Below, piece after piece: positions 57,428 through 64,000 of a stretch of 64,000 bases of DNA. The stretch lies in the NCBI RefSeq assembly GCF_947259555.1, contig NZ_CAMYMD010000105.1:1-64000 (forward strand). Direction: 5' to 3'. The notes beneath the pieces were generated by a model. That model saw only the letters and a program-made list of their open reading frames with translations. It was not told the DNA's origin and ran no database searches. The position numbers and the translations under genes were made by a program. The stretch is from an uncultured Roseovarius sp. (GTDB lineage Bacteria; Pseudomonadota; Alphaproteobacteria; Rhodobacterales; Rhodobacteraceae). Position 1 is the first letter of the stretch. Each line of letters begins with the position of its first letter.

Positions 57428-57457
57428 TGTATACTATTGAATACCATACCTTTTCAA
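57428..57457 (-). promoter_or_regulatory. sigma70-like promoter of atpHAGDC
   Basis: On the minus strand TTGAAA (57457-57452), an 18-nt spacer and TATACA (57433-57428), about 150 nt ahead of the atpH GTG. The elements fit a housekeeping promoter; no transcription start is known. Confidence 0.5.
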
Positions 57458-57558
57458 CAGCTTACCCAAAGTGCGACGGAATGCGCGCCTTTTACAGCGC
57501 AAAAAACATCACGTTTTCTTACGAAATTGCGATTCCCCGCACGCACCCCACGCATATC

Positions 57559-57589
57559 GAGGCGGCAAAGACCATGACCGCGCCGCCTC
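57559..57589. terminator. hairpin directly after nnrU
   Basis: GAGGCGGC (57559-57566) pairs with GCCGCCTC (57582-57589) with a 15-nt loop, touching the end of the leftward nnrU gene. There is no T tract. Confidence 0.45.
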
Positions 57590-57590
57590 A

Positions 57591-58253
57591 TCAACCAAGC
57601 GGTGCGACACCAAAAACATAGGGATGCGCACCCAGCAAAAGCATGAAGAGCGCAACTCCAAGCGTCAACCGCAGGACAGCCACAAGAGGCCGGGCGGGCG
57701 ATGGTCCCTGCGCGCGGACGGCCTTGTCGAGCCGCAGCCATTCGGCCCCCATTTCTCGCCGCTTGCGGCGATCAATGAGCACCCTGCCCAGCACCGCAAA
57801 TCCTGCAAAACTGCCGAACAGGATAACATGCGCCAGGTCGCCATTCGGGATCATGTGGCCAAAGGCCCAAAGCGCCAGCGCAAGCAACATGGGATGCCGC
57901 GTGATGCGCACCAGTCCGGGACGTTCCGGGTCAAACAGGTGGTTGCGCGCCCCGCCAAATGAAAATGGATTGGGCCTGCCAATCGCCAGACCCAGGATCA
58001 GGCAGACCGCCAGCATCAGCGTCAGTGTCACGTGCGGCTGCCACGTTGCCCACCCCCAAACCGGCACAAAGGGCGCACGACCCGCCGCTGCGATCACCCA
58101 GCCCAGCACCGCCAGCGACAGCACTGAATAGGCCAGCGTAAACCCCCGTTGCCCCAGCCGGTCCACGAGGTGCGCCCTGACCGATGGCCGGACCGGCACC
58201 GAGTGGCTCAGGAAAAACACGCCAAACGCGACAATGAATTCGCCCCACCCCAT
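57591..58253 (-). CDS. nnrU: NnrU family membrane protein
   Basis: A 220-residue membrane protein with about six TM segments. It has the NnrU signature region HSVPVRPSVRAHLVDRLGQR, then FTLAYSVLSLAVLGWV and RNHLFDPERPGLVRITRHPM with LLALALWAFGHMIPNGDL. It is related to the isoprenylcysteine methyltransferase/NnrU superfamily and is linked to nitric-oxide metabolism. The ATG at 58253 is preferred; another in-frame ATG lies 27 nt upstream. Confidence 0.82.
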   Translation of the reverse strand: MGWGEFIVAFGVFFLSHSVPVRPSVRAHLVDRLGQRGFTLAYSVLSLAVLGWVIAAAGRAPFVPVWGWATWQPHVTLTLMLAVCLILGLAIGRPNPFSFGGARNHLFDPERPGLVRITRHPMLLALALWAFGHMIPNGDLAHVILFGSFAGFAVLGRVLIDRRKRREMGAEWLRLDKAVRAQGPSPARPLVAVLRLTLGVALFMLLLGAHPYVFGVAPLG

Positions 58254-58350
58254 ACTCTCAGGCCACCGCTCGGCGCGCATTATGGCACGGCAGGGGCGGC
58301 CGGCGGCGGGGAGGAAGAAGGGGTGCGGTTTCAGACATGTCTTCCTCCGC

Positions 58351-59562
58351 TCACCCGGGTATTGTCTTGGCAGGACGCTGCCGCACCAAAAGCGGGCCGT
58401 AGAGTACAGCAAAGCCGCCAAAGCCCCCGATCCAGGCCGCACCAGAGGCCGCATGCAGCAAGTCTGCGTGCGCCGGCCAGATACCGGCCGCAAGACGCGC
58501 GATCACCGCCGCGAGAACCAGCAGGTAGAGTAGGGTCGTTCCCACCCCGGCCGTGAGAGTGCGGCCCGAATGTCCAAGGCTCGCCCGCGTCATCACCGCC
58601 AGCGTCATAAGCCCGGTGGCCCCCGCCATCCAGAGATGCTGTGCCGCAGCGGCCCCCATCAGACCGGGGCGCAACACCTCCAACCCCATACAGATCGCGC
58701 CGATGGGGACAAACGCATAGGCCACGTGCAGCACCACGACCAACGGCTCTGCAAAGGTGCGCTCACCGGCCCACCGCGCAAGCCGCACGACATGAAGGGC
58801 ACCTGCCCCGATCAACGCTGCGCCCGTGACCTGTGCCATCGGGGCGGAAACCCATAGCAGACAGGTTGCCAGAAGCGCCAGAAGCGCCGCCTTGTCGAAG
58901 CGTTGCATAGGCGGCACCGGCAGCCGTCCGGCGCCACGCCGCGCCAGCCAGTTGCGGGTAAACGAGGGCACGATGCGCCCTCCTACGAGCGCGATCATCA
59001 TGATCACTGCCCCCAGACCCAACCGAAGGCCATAGCCTTGCGCGGCATACTCCCCTTGCGCCGCCTCCCAATGAAACACGGCATTGCCGAGCGTGAACAC
59101 AGCCAGCATCGCAAGCACCATGAGGTTGCGCCAATTCTTGCCCGCGACGATTTCGCGTAGCATCACAACGGCCAGAACCACAGGCATCGCCAGATCCAGA
59201 AAAGCCACCGCCACCGGCGGCACCCCAAAAGAGACCATGACCGCCACGCGCCCGATCAGCCAGAGCGCGGCCAACCCGCCCAATGGCCAGCCCAGAATCG
59301 GCAGGCGTCCCGTCCAGTTGGGCACGGCTGTCAGCAAGAAGCCCGCGATCACGGCCGAGAGGTAGCCAAACAGAAACTCATGCGCGTGCCAACTGATCGG
59401 ATCGAACGCTGTGGGTAGCGTCACCATTCCTGACAACATCGGAATCCAGAGCGCCATGATCGCTGCGGCCCATACCCCCGCACCAAGGAAAAACGGCCGA
59501 AAGCCAAAACTCAGGAGCGCGGGCCCCCTCCATGCGCGCATCTGGGCTGCCGTGCTGCTCAT
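58351..59562 (-). CDS. nnrS: NnrS family haem-copper-type membrane protein
   Basis: A 403-residue polytopic protein (about 12 TM helices). It has the NnrS starting motif ALLSFGFRPFFLGAGVWA and WHAHEFLFGYLSAVIAGFLL, followed by TAVPNWTGR with conserved His. NnrS proteins bind haem and copper and protect against nitrosative stress. The start has AAAGGAAC and overlaps the cyclo-ligase stop by ATGA, so it is translated from the same mRNA. Confidence 0.9.
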   Translation of the reverse strand: MSSTAAQMRAWRGPALLSFGFRPFFLGAGVWAAAIMALWIPMLSGMVTLPTAFDPISWHAHEFLFGYLSAVIAGFLLTAVPNWTGRLPILGWPLGGLAALWLIGRVAVMVSFGVPPVAVAFLDLAMPVVLAVVMLREIVAGKNWRNLMVLAMLAVFTLGNAVFHWEAAQGEYAAQGYGLRLGLGAVIMMIALVGGRIVPSFTRNWLARRGAGRLPVPPMQRFDKAALLALLATCLLWVSAPMAQVTGAALIGAGALHVVRLARWAGERTFAEPLVVVLHVAYAFVPIGAICMGLEVLRPGLMGAAAAQHLWMAGATGLMTLAVMTRASLGHSGRTLTAGVGTTLLYLLVLAAVIARLAAGIWPAHADLLHAASGAAWIGGFGGFAVLYGPLLVRQRPAKTIPG

Positions 59563-60257
59563 GATTTGTTCCTTTCCGCACAAAGCCCTGTCTCGGTCAA
59601 AATGAAATCAAGCGGAATGTCGTGCGGCTGCGGATAGATCGTCTTGAGGCGGGCCGTGCTGAGCCCGATGCCGATCGTGGGCGGCTGCGGGGACAGCACG
59701 GCCAGCGTCCGGTCAAAATATCCCCCGCCATAGCCCAACCGAAAACAATCATCAGTCCAGCCGATGACAGGCGCGAGCGCGATGTCGGGGGACAGGCGGT
59801 CGGCCTCTTGTGGGGGGACAGGAATGTTCCAGTCGCCCCGCACCATCTGCGTTTCGGGCGTCCAGCGGCGAAAGACCAGAGGCGCGGCGCGGGTCTCAAC
59901 CACCGGTAAGGCAATGATGACTCCATCTGCGTGCAGGTCCGCCAACAGCGGGCGCAGGTCCGGTTCGCCTTTGATTGGCCAGTAAGCGGACAGCACGCGT
60001 CCCGTTGCGCCGCCAAACCTACCCTGCAGAAAACTGCCAAGGCGATCAGACAGCGCGCGGCTGATCTCTTGCCGATCCGACACACTCAGCATGTCCCGCT
60101 CTGTCCTGAGAAATTCGCGCGTCGCCTTGCGCCATCTTGCAACGTCGCGCGCCTGTTCTTGATCGGTTGACAGCGGATCGAAATAGGCCGGGTTCACCTC
60201 CTGCGCCATGCAGGGCGGAGAGGCGTACCCACCGGGCTTGCGAGCTTCAGACATCAT
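59559..60257 (-). CDS. 5-formyltetrahydrofolate cyclo-ligase
   Basis: A 232-residue enzyme that converts 5-formyl-THF to 5,10-methenyl-THF with ATP. The ATP/substrate-binding motif is GYGGGYFDRTLA; RKATREFLRTERDM and AYWPIKGEPDLRPLL are the other family pieces. An N-terminal extension of about 40 residues precedes the domain. The ATG at 60257 has AAAGGAC upstream. It is first in the leftward unit with nnrS, starting 68 nt from the NsrR-type palindrome. Confidence 0.87.
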   Translation of the reverse strand: MMSEARKPGGYASPPCMAQEVNPAYFDPLSTDQEQARDVARWRKATREFLRTERDMLSVSDRQEISRALSDRLGSFLQGRFGGATGRVLSAYWPIKGEPDLRPLLADLHADGVIIALPVVETRAAPLVFRRWTPETQMVRGDWNIPVPPQEADRLSPDIALAPVIGWTDDCFRLGYGGGYFDRTLAVLSPQPPTIGIGLSTARLKTIYPQPHDIPLDFILTETGLCAERNKS

Positions 60258-60324
60258 GCGTCCTTTCTGCCGCGCGAGGTGGATAAGATGGCCAGCCCCG
60301 CTTTGCATCTCGGTCTAGCCCTGC

Positions 60325-60349
60325 TAATAGGTATTGTAAATACCTATTA
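60325..60349. promoter_or_regulatory. NsrR-type palindrome between divergent units
   Basis: TAATAGGTATT (60325-60335), three bases, AATACCTATTA (60339-60349): two perfect 11-nt arms. It lies 19 nt before the nsrR ATG and 68 nt before the cyclo-ligase start. Size and symmetry match sites bound by the NO-sensing repressor NsrR; the assignment is based on context. Confidence 0.7.
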
Positions 60350-60368
60350 AAAAGGATCACCAGCGACC

Positions 60369-60779
60369 ATGCGCCTCACCGCTTTCACCGATTTCGGCCT
60401 GCGTATGCTGATGCGCATGGCGAGCGCCCCCGAGCGGGCCTATTCCACCGCCGAGCTGGCCGAGGAATTCAACCTGTCGCGCAACCATCTCGCCAAGATC
60501 ATGCAGAGCCTTTCAAAGGCAGGTTTGATCGAGACGCGGCGCGGCGGCGGCGGGGGTGCGGTGCTGGCCCACCCGCCAGAGGCCATCCGTCTCGGCGACA
60601 TCGTCCGACATCTTGAGTCCGGGCAACCATTGGTCGCCTGTTTCTCGGCGGAGAGAAATGATTGCTCGCTCGATGGGCGCTGTCGGCTTAAGGCGCGTTT
60701 GCGGTCCGCCGAGAGGAGCTTTCTCGAAGACTTGAATCACAGCACGCTGGCCGATATCGCCCTTGCACCGACGCTTTGA
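60369..60779 (+). CDS. nsrR: Rrf2-family NO-sensing repressor, NsrR-like
   Basis: A 136-residue Rrf2 regulator. The winged helix is MRLTAFTDFGLRMLMRMASA through STAELAEEFNLSRNHLAKIM, and the cluster-binding Cys are 91, 99 and 105 (VACFSAERNDCSLDGRCRLK), the pattern of the [4Fe-4S] NsrR. It is divergent from the cyclo-ligase-nnrS unit, and shares its palindrome. NO would destroy the cluster and release repression. Confidence 0.9.
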   Translation: MRLTAFTDFGLRMLMRMASAPERAYSTAELAEEFNLSRNHLAKIMQSLSKAGLIETRRGGGGGAVLAHPPEAIRLGDIVRHLESGQPLVACFSAERNDCSLDGRCRLKARLRSAERSFLEDLNHSTLADIALAPTL

Positions 60780-60797
60780 CGCGCGGCGCACGCACAA

Positions 60798-61538
60798 TCA
60801 GACCGGCTTGGCCTCGGGCTGCGGACGCAAGACTCCCAACGGCTTGCGCACGGTGTCGCGCAACCCCGGCCCGCTCGGGGCCTGCACCCGCTTGGTCGCC
60901 TCGACCATCAGCACACCACCCGCAGCCACAAATGACAGCTTCGTGCCCATGCGCTCCCACATACCTGCGGTCTTACGCCAGAACGGGCGCTCTGACGGGG
61001 GCTGATATAGAGCGGTGGCGTGCCGCTCAGGCAGAAAGTTGTGTGTTTTCAACTGATTTTCGAGTTGTGTCTGACTGTATGGTCGTCCGTAGCCAAATGG
61101 CGTCCGATCGGATCGGGACCAGAGGCCAGCACGATTCGGCACGATGAAAAGCGCCGACCCGCCCGGTCCCAGAACCCTCAGGCACTCATCGAGCACCGCG
61201 CCAGGCAATTCCGATGTCTCCAACCCGTGCACCACGAGCAACTTGTCGACATGCCCGGTTTCCAGCGGCCACAGCGTCTCTTCGCACAGAACAGAGATAT
61301 TCGGCATGCCCTGCGGCCAACCCACTACGCCTTGCGGTGCGGGCATCAACCCGATCACCCGGCGCGCATCGGCGAGATAAGGGCGCAGGAACGGGACGGC
61401 AAACCCATAGCCGACCACGGTCTGCCCCTGCGCCTCGGGCCAGAACGCCGCAACCTGAGCGCGCACAGTCTTTTGAACCGCGCGCCCCAAAGGGCTGCGG
61501 TAGTAGAAATTTCGCAGGTCCTGTACATCCAGATGCAT
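60798..61538 (-). CDS. class I SAM-dependent methyltransferase
   Basis: A 246-residue protein with a weakly conserved methyltransferase fold: [20 protein letters not shown] as the SAM-binding motif [21 protein letters not shown], and [21 protein letters not shown] as motifs II/III. The C-terminus is basic. The substrate is unknown. The ATG at 61538 is chosen over a TTG 15 nt upstream. It is divergent from gloB by 63 nt. Confidence 0.78.
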   Translation of the reverse strand: MHLDVQDLRNFYYRSPLGRAVQKTVRAQVAAFWPEAQGQTVVGYGFAVPFLRPYLADARRVIGLMPAPQGVVGWPQGMPNISVLCEETLWPLETGHVDKLLVVHGLETSELPGAVLDECLRVLGPGGSALFIVPNRAGLWSRSDRTPFGYGRPYSQTQLENQLKTHNFLPERHATALYQPPSERPFWRKTAGMWERMGTKLSFVAAGGVLMVEATKRVQAPSGPGLRDTVRKPLGVLRPQPEAKPV

Positions 61539-61601
61539 TGCAGCCCGGTCCAAGATCGGTCACTCTCAACGTTAACATTAACCGACATTCGGGAGAATAC
61601 C

Positions 61602-62369
61602 ATGGTTTTGCAAATCGTTACCGTTCCCTGCCTGTCTGACAATTATGCATACCTCGCCCATGACCCCGGCACCGACGAAACCGCGGTGATCGACGTGCCT
61701 GAGGCCGGGCCAATCCTGCAAGCACTTGAAAAACAAGGCTGGACAGCATCCAAAGTCTTGCTCACTCACCACCATGCGGACCATGTGCAGGGCTTGGGGG
61801 ATGTCTTGGCGCGCCATAGCGCACTCGTTGTCGGGGCGGCCGCCGACGCCCACCGTTTGCCCCCGCTCGATCAAGCAGTTGGCGAGGGTGATCAGGTGAT
61901 GATCGGCACCGAAGCCGGACGGGTCATGGATGTGTCGGGGCATACCGTTGGCCATGTGGCGTTTTATTTTCCGCAAAGCGAGGTTATATTCACGGCAGAC
62001 AGTCTAATGGCGCTTGGGTGTGGCCGGGTTTTCGAGGGCACCATGCCGCAAATGTTTGATAGCCTGAGCAAGATCGCCGCGCTGCCGCCGGAAACAACGA
62101 TCTGTTCGGGTCACGAATATACCCGGAACAACGGTAAATTCGCCCTGACCGTTGACCCCGGCAACCCGGCTCTTATATCAAGGATGAAAGAGATCGATGC
62201 AGCCAGATCCGCCGGTGAGCCAACGGTGCCATCGACCCTGAAAGACGAACTGGCGACCAACCCGTTCCTGCGTGCGGCAGATGGGGCAATTCAGGCGCAG
62301 CTAGGAATGTCAGGGGCGTCTCCGGTTGAGGTCTTTGCAGAAATTCGCGCTCGGAAGGACGCCTTTTGA
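61602..62369 (+). CDS. gloB: hydroxyacylglutathione hydrolase (glyoxalase II)
   Basis: A 255-residue binuclear metallo-beta-lactamase-fold enzyme that hydrolyses S-lactoylglutathione. The metal-binding motif is THHHADH (residues 55-61), followed by the SGHTVGHVAFYF and SLMALGCGRVFEGT sites and a C-terminal FLRAAD segment. A GGGAG site precedes the ATG. The gene is 63 nt from the divergent methyltransferase. Confidence 0.95.
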   Translation: MVLQIVTVPCLSDNYAYLAHDPGTDETAVIDVPEAGPILQALEKQGWTASKVLLTHHHADHVQGLGDVLARHSALVVGAAADAHRLPPLDQAVGEGDQVMIGTEAGRVMDVSGHTVGHVAFYFPQSEVIFTADSLMALGCGRVFEGTMPQMFDSLSKIAALPPETTICSGHEYTRNNGKFALTVDPGNPALISRMKEIDAARSAGEPTVPSTLKDELATNPFLRAADGAIQAQLGMSGASPVEVFAEIRARKDAF

Positions 62370-62523
62370 GAGTTGCGTGATCAAAAACGACGCCGGCATA
62401 ACGAAAAGTGAGCCAGTTTGACGAAAAAATCCTTGAAGCGTGGCCGCGATCGACCAAACTTTAAGACTATGAGGCTAAGGTTCGTGGGCAGCCCGCCCCG
62501 GCCAAGATCAGAAGGAGCACAAC

Positions 62524-64000
62524 GTGCCTTCATTCTCGAACACGCTTGAACAGGCAATTCACGCGGCTTTGGCGCTTGCCAACGCCCGCCAACATGAGTT
62601 CGCCACCCTTGAACATCTCTTACTCGCGCTCGTAGACGAGCCTGACGCCTCGCGCGTGATGAAAGCGTGCAGCGTGAATACCGAGGATCTGCGAACGACA
62701 CTGGTAGAATTCATCGACGATGACCTGTCCAATCTCGTGACCGATATCGATGGATCCGAGGCCGTCCCGACAGCGGCATTTCAGCGGGTGATCCAGCGCG
62801 CGGCGATTCATGTTCAATCCTCCGGACGCACCGAGGTAACCGGCGCCAATGTGCTGGTCGCTATTTTTGCAGAGCGCGAGTCGAACGCGGCTTATTTTCT
62901 GCAAGAACAGGATATGACCCGCTATGATGCGGTGAATTTCATCGCGCATGGCGTCGCCAAGGACCCCGCCTATGGAGAATCAAGGCCGGTGTCGGGGGCG
63001 ACGAACCTCGATGAAGAGGGAACCACCCATCACGCGGAGTCAGACGCCGTCGAAGCGGGCGACTCGGCCCTCGCGAAATATTGCGTGGATCTCAATGAAA
63101 AGGCACGCTCGGGTGACATCGACCCGCTGATCGGGCGCGACTCCGAGGTGGAGCGTTGCATTCAGGTTTTGTGTCGGCGCCGTAAAAACAACCCGCTTCT
63201 GGTAGGCGATCCCGGCGTTGGCAAGACTGCGATTGCAGAAGGTCTGGCGCATAAGATCGTGACCGGGGGGACACCGCGTGTGCTGTCGCGTACGACAATC
63301 TACTCGCTGGACATGGGCGCGCTGCTGGCCGGCACCCGGTATCGCGGTGACTTCGAGGAACGGCTAAAGGCGGTTGTGACCGAGTTGGAAAAACACCCCG
63401 ACGCGGTGCTCTTCATCGACGAGATTCACACAGTGATCGGTGCCGGTGCAACATCGGGCGGAGCGATGGACGCGTCGAACCTGCTCAAGCCCGCACTTCA
63501 GGGTGGCAAGCTTCGGTGCATGGGATCGACCACGTACAAAGAATTCCGCCAGCACTTTGAAAAGGATCGCGCCTTGTCGCGCCGGTTCCAGAAGATCGAC
63601 GTGGCGGAACCCACCGTTGAGGACGCGGTCAAGATCCTGAAGGGGCTGAAGCCGTATTTCGAGGATCATCACAGCGTCAAGTATACCAATGACGCCATTC
63701 GGACGGCCGTGGATCTTTCTGCGCGGTACATCAACGACCGCAAGTTGCCCGACAAGGCGATCGATGTGATCGACGAGGCAGGCGCGGCACAGCATCTCGT
63801 GGCCGCCTCCAAACGACGCAAGAGCATTGGCGTGAAGGAGATCGAAGCGGTGGTCGCGAAAATTGCGCGGATCCCGCCCAAGAACGTCTCCAAAAACGAC
63901 GCCGAGGTGCTCAAGGATCTCGAAGGCGCGCTCAAGCGCGTTGTGTTTGGCCAGGACGATGCGATCGTGGCGCTCAGCTCGGCGATCAAGCTGGCACGCG
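62524..64000 (+). CDS. clpA: ATP-dependent Clp protease ATP-binding subunit ClpA (3' end outside window)
   Basis: The first 492 codons of ClpA, cut off by the window end. The start is GTG at 62524, with AAGGAGC 6 nt upstream. The N-terminal Clp repeat domain (residues 1-150; [15 protein letters not shown]) is followed by an acidic linker and the D1 AAA+ module: Walker A GDPGVGKT (228-235), Walker [10 protein letters not shown], and [10 protein letters not shown]. ClpA unfolds substrates for ClpP; in many alphaproteobacteria it is followed by clpS or preceded by it, neither of which is visible here. Confidence 0.93.
   Translation, partial: MPSFSNTLEQAIHAALALANARQHEFATLEHLLLALVDEPDASRVMKACSVNTEDLRTTLVEFIDDDLSNLVTDIDGSEAVPTAAFQRVIQRAAIHVQSSGRTEVTGANVLVAIFAERESNAAYFLQEQDMTRYDAVNFIAHGVAKDPAYGESRPVSGATNLDEEGTTHHAESDAVEAGDSALAKYCVDLNEKARSGDIDPLIGRDSEVERCIQVLCRRRKNNPLLVGDPGVGKTAIAEGLAHKIVTGGTPRVLSRTTIYSLDMGALLAGTRYRGDFEERLKAVVTELEKHPDAVLFIDEIHTVIGAGATSGGAMDASNLLKPALQGGKLRCMGSTTYKEFRQHFEKDRALSRRFQKIDVAEPTVEDAVKILKGLKPYFEDHHSVKYTNDAIRTAVDLSARYINDRKLPDKAIDVIDEAGAAQHLVAASKRRKSIGVKEIEAVVAKIARIPPKNVSKNDAEVLKDLEGALKRVVFGQDDAIVALSSAIKLAR

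Larger units (their letters stand above)
57277..57590. other. non-coding leader of atpH and end of nnrU
   Basis: About 314 nt without a credible gene. It contains a sigma70-like promoter for the ATP synthase operon on the minus strand (separate entry) and, next to nnrU, a hairpin (57559-57589). The middle part is AT-rich. Confidence 0.55.

Noticed and set aside
57427..57621. 64-codon frame in the atpH-nnrU interval
   Set aside because: No ribosome-binding site and it runs over the atp promoter and nnrU hairpin.
62410..62523. Heat-shock (sigma32-type) promoter ahead of clpA, around CTTGAA at 62431
   Set aside because: A fitting -10 element at an acceptable spacing was not found.

Overview
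The window is high-GC chromosomal DNA typical of a marine alphaproteobacterium of the Rhodobacteraceae (Roseobacter group). Pointers are the split ATP synthase operon atpHAGDC, a class I polyhydroxyalkanoate (PHA) locus phaZ/phaC/phaP/phaR, an NAD-linked molybdenum formate dehydrogenase fdsGBACD, serine-cycle enzymes (malate-CoA ligase and malyl-CoA lyase), and a LexA box of the alphaproteobacterial type. No rRNA, tRNA, CRISPR array, insertion sequence or integrase was seen. The window opens inside the basic tail of one gene and closes inside clpA.

Layout: 0.6-7.6 kb carries an M20 deacetylase and a fused two-domain ABC ATPase, divergent from the binding protein and two permeases of a peptide-type transporter. 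7.7-12.9 kb runs leftward: mltG, fabF, a HisA-like paralog, a DUF4864 protein, a cytochrome c and a LuxR-type regulator with a degenerate receiver. 13.1-17.4 kb is the operon sga-mcl-mtkA-mtkB, followed by a zinc alcohol dehydrogenase and a 35-residue ORF. 18.8-25.1 kb holds ndk, an ABC-F ATPase, small membrane proteins, a MarR repressor with two visible operators, MarC, an aspartic protease, an orphan imuA behind a LexA box, and YceI. 25.1-26.7 kb is an AT-rich island with one gene that looks like a HEPN-domain protein.

27.1-33.4 kb contains two convergent MFS paralogs, metG, a YdcH-like protein, a pseudouridine synthase and tadA. 33.4-38.9 kb holds a LysR regulator and the PHA genes, with TGC-rich PhaR-type palindromes in front of phaR, phaP and phaC/phaZ. 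38.9-43.2 kb is a leftward run of four alpha/beta hydrolases with a DsbA-like isomerase and a small membrane protein. Next come prs and trmO.

45-51.9 kb is a LysR gene plus fdsGBA-fdhD-fdsD; a GATAG-N7-CTATC palindrome precedes both lysR and fdsG. An H-type lectin gene and the ATP synthase operon follow. 57.6-60.8 kb is a nitric-oxide response block: nnrU, nnrS, a 5-formyl-THF cyclo-ligase and an NsrR/Rrf2 regulator with a palindromic operator. A methyltransferase, gloB and clpA close the window.

Functionally the window joins C1 and C2 metabolism (formate oxidation; malyl-CoA splitting to acetyl-CoA and glyoxylate), carbon storage as PHA, and several small regulon modules whose operators can be read directly. 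The best candidates for new biology are the HEPN-like gene on the AT-rich island, the SOS-controlled imuA without imuB-dnaE2, the HisA paralog with an altered catalytic residue, and the reduced serine-cycle operon beside a regulator that probably cannot be phosphorylated.
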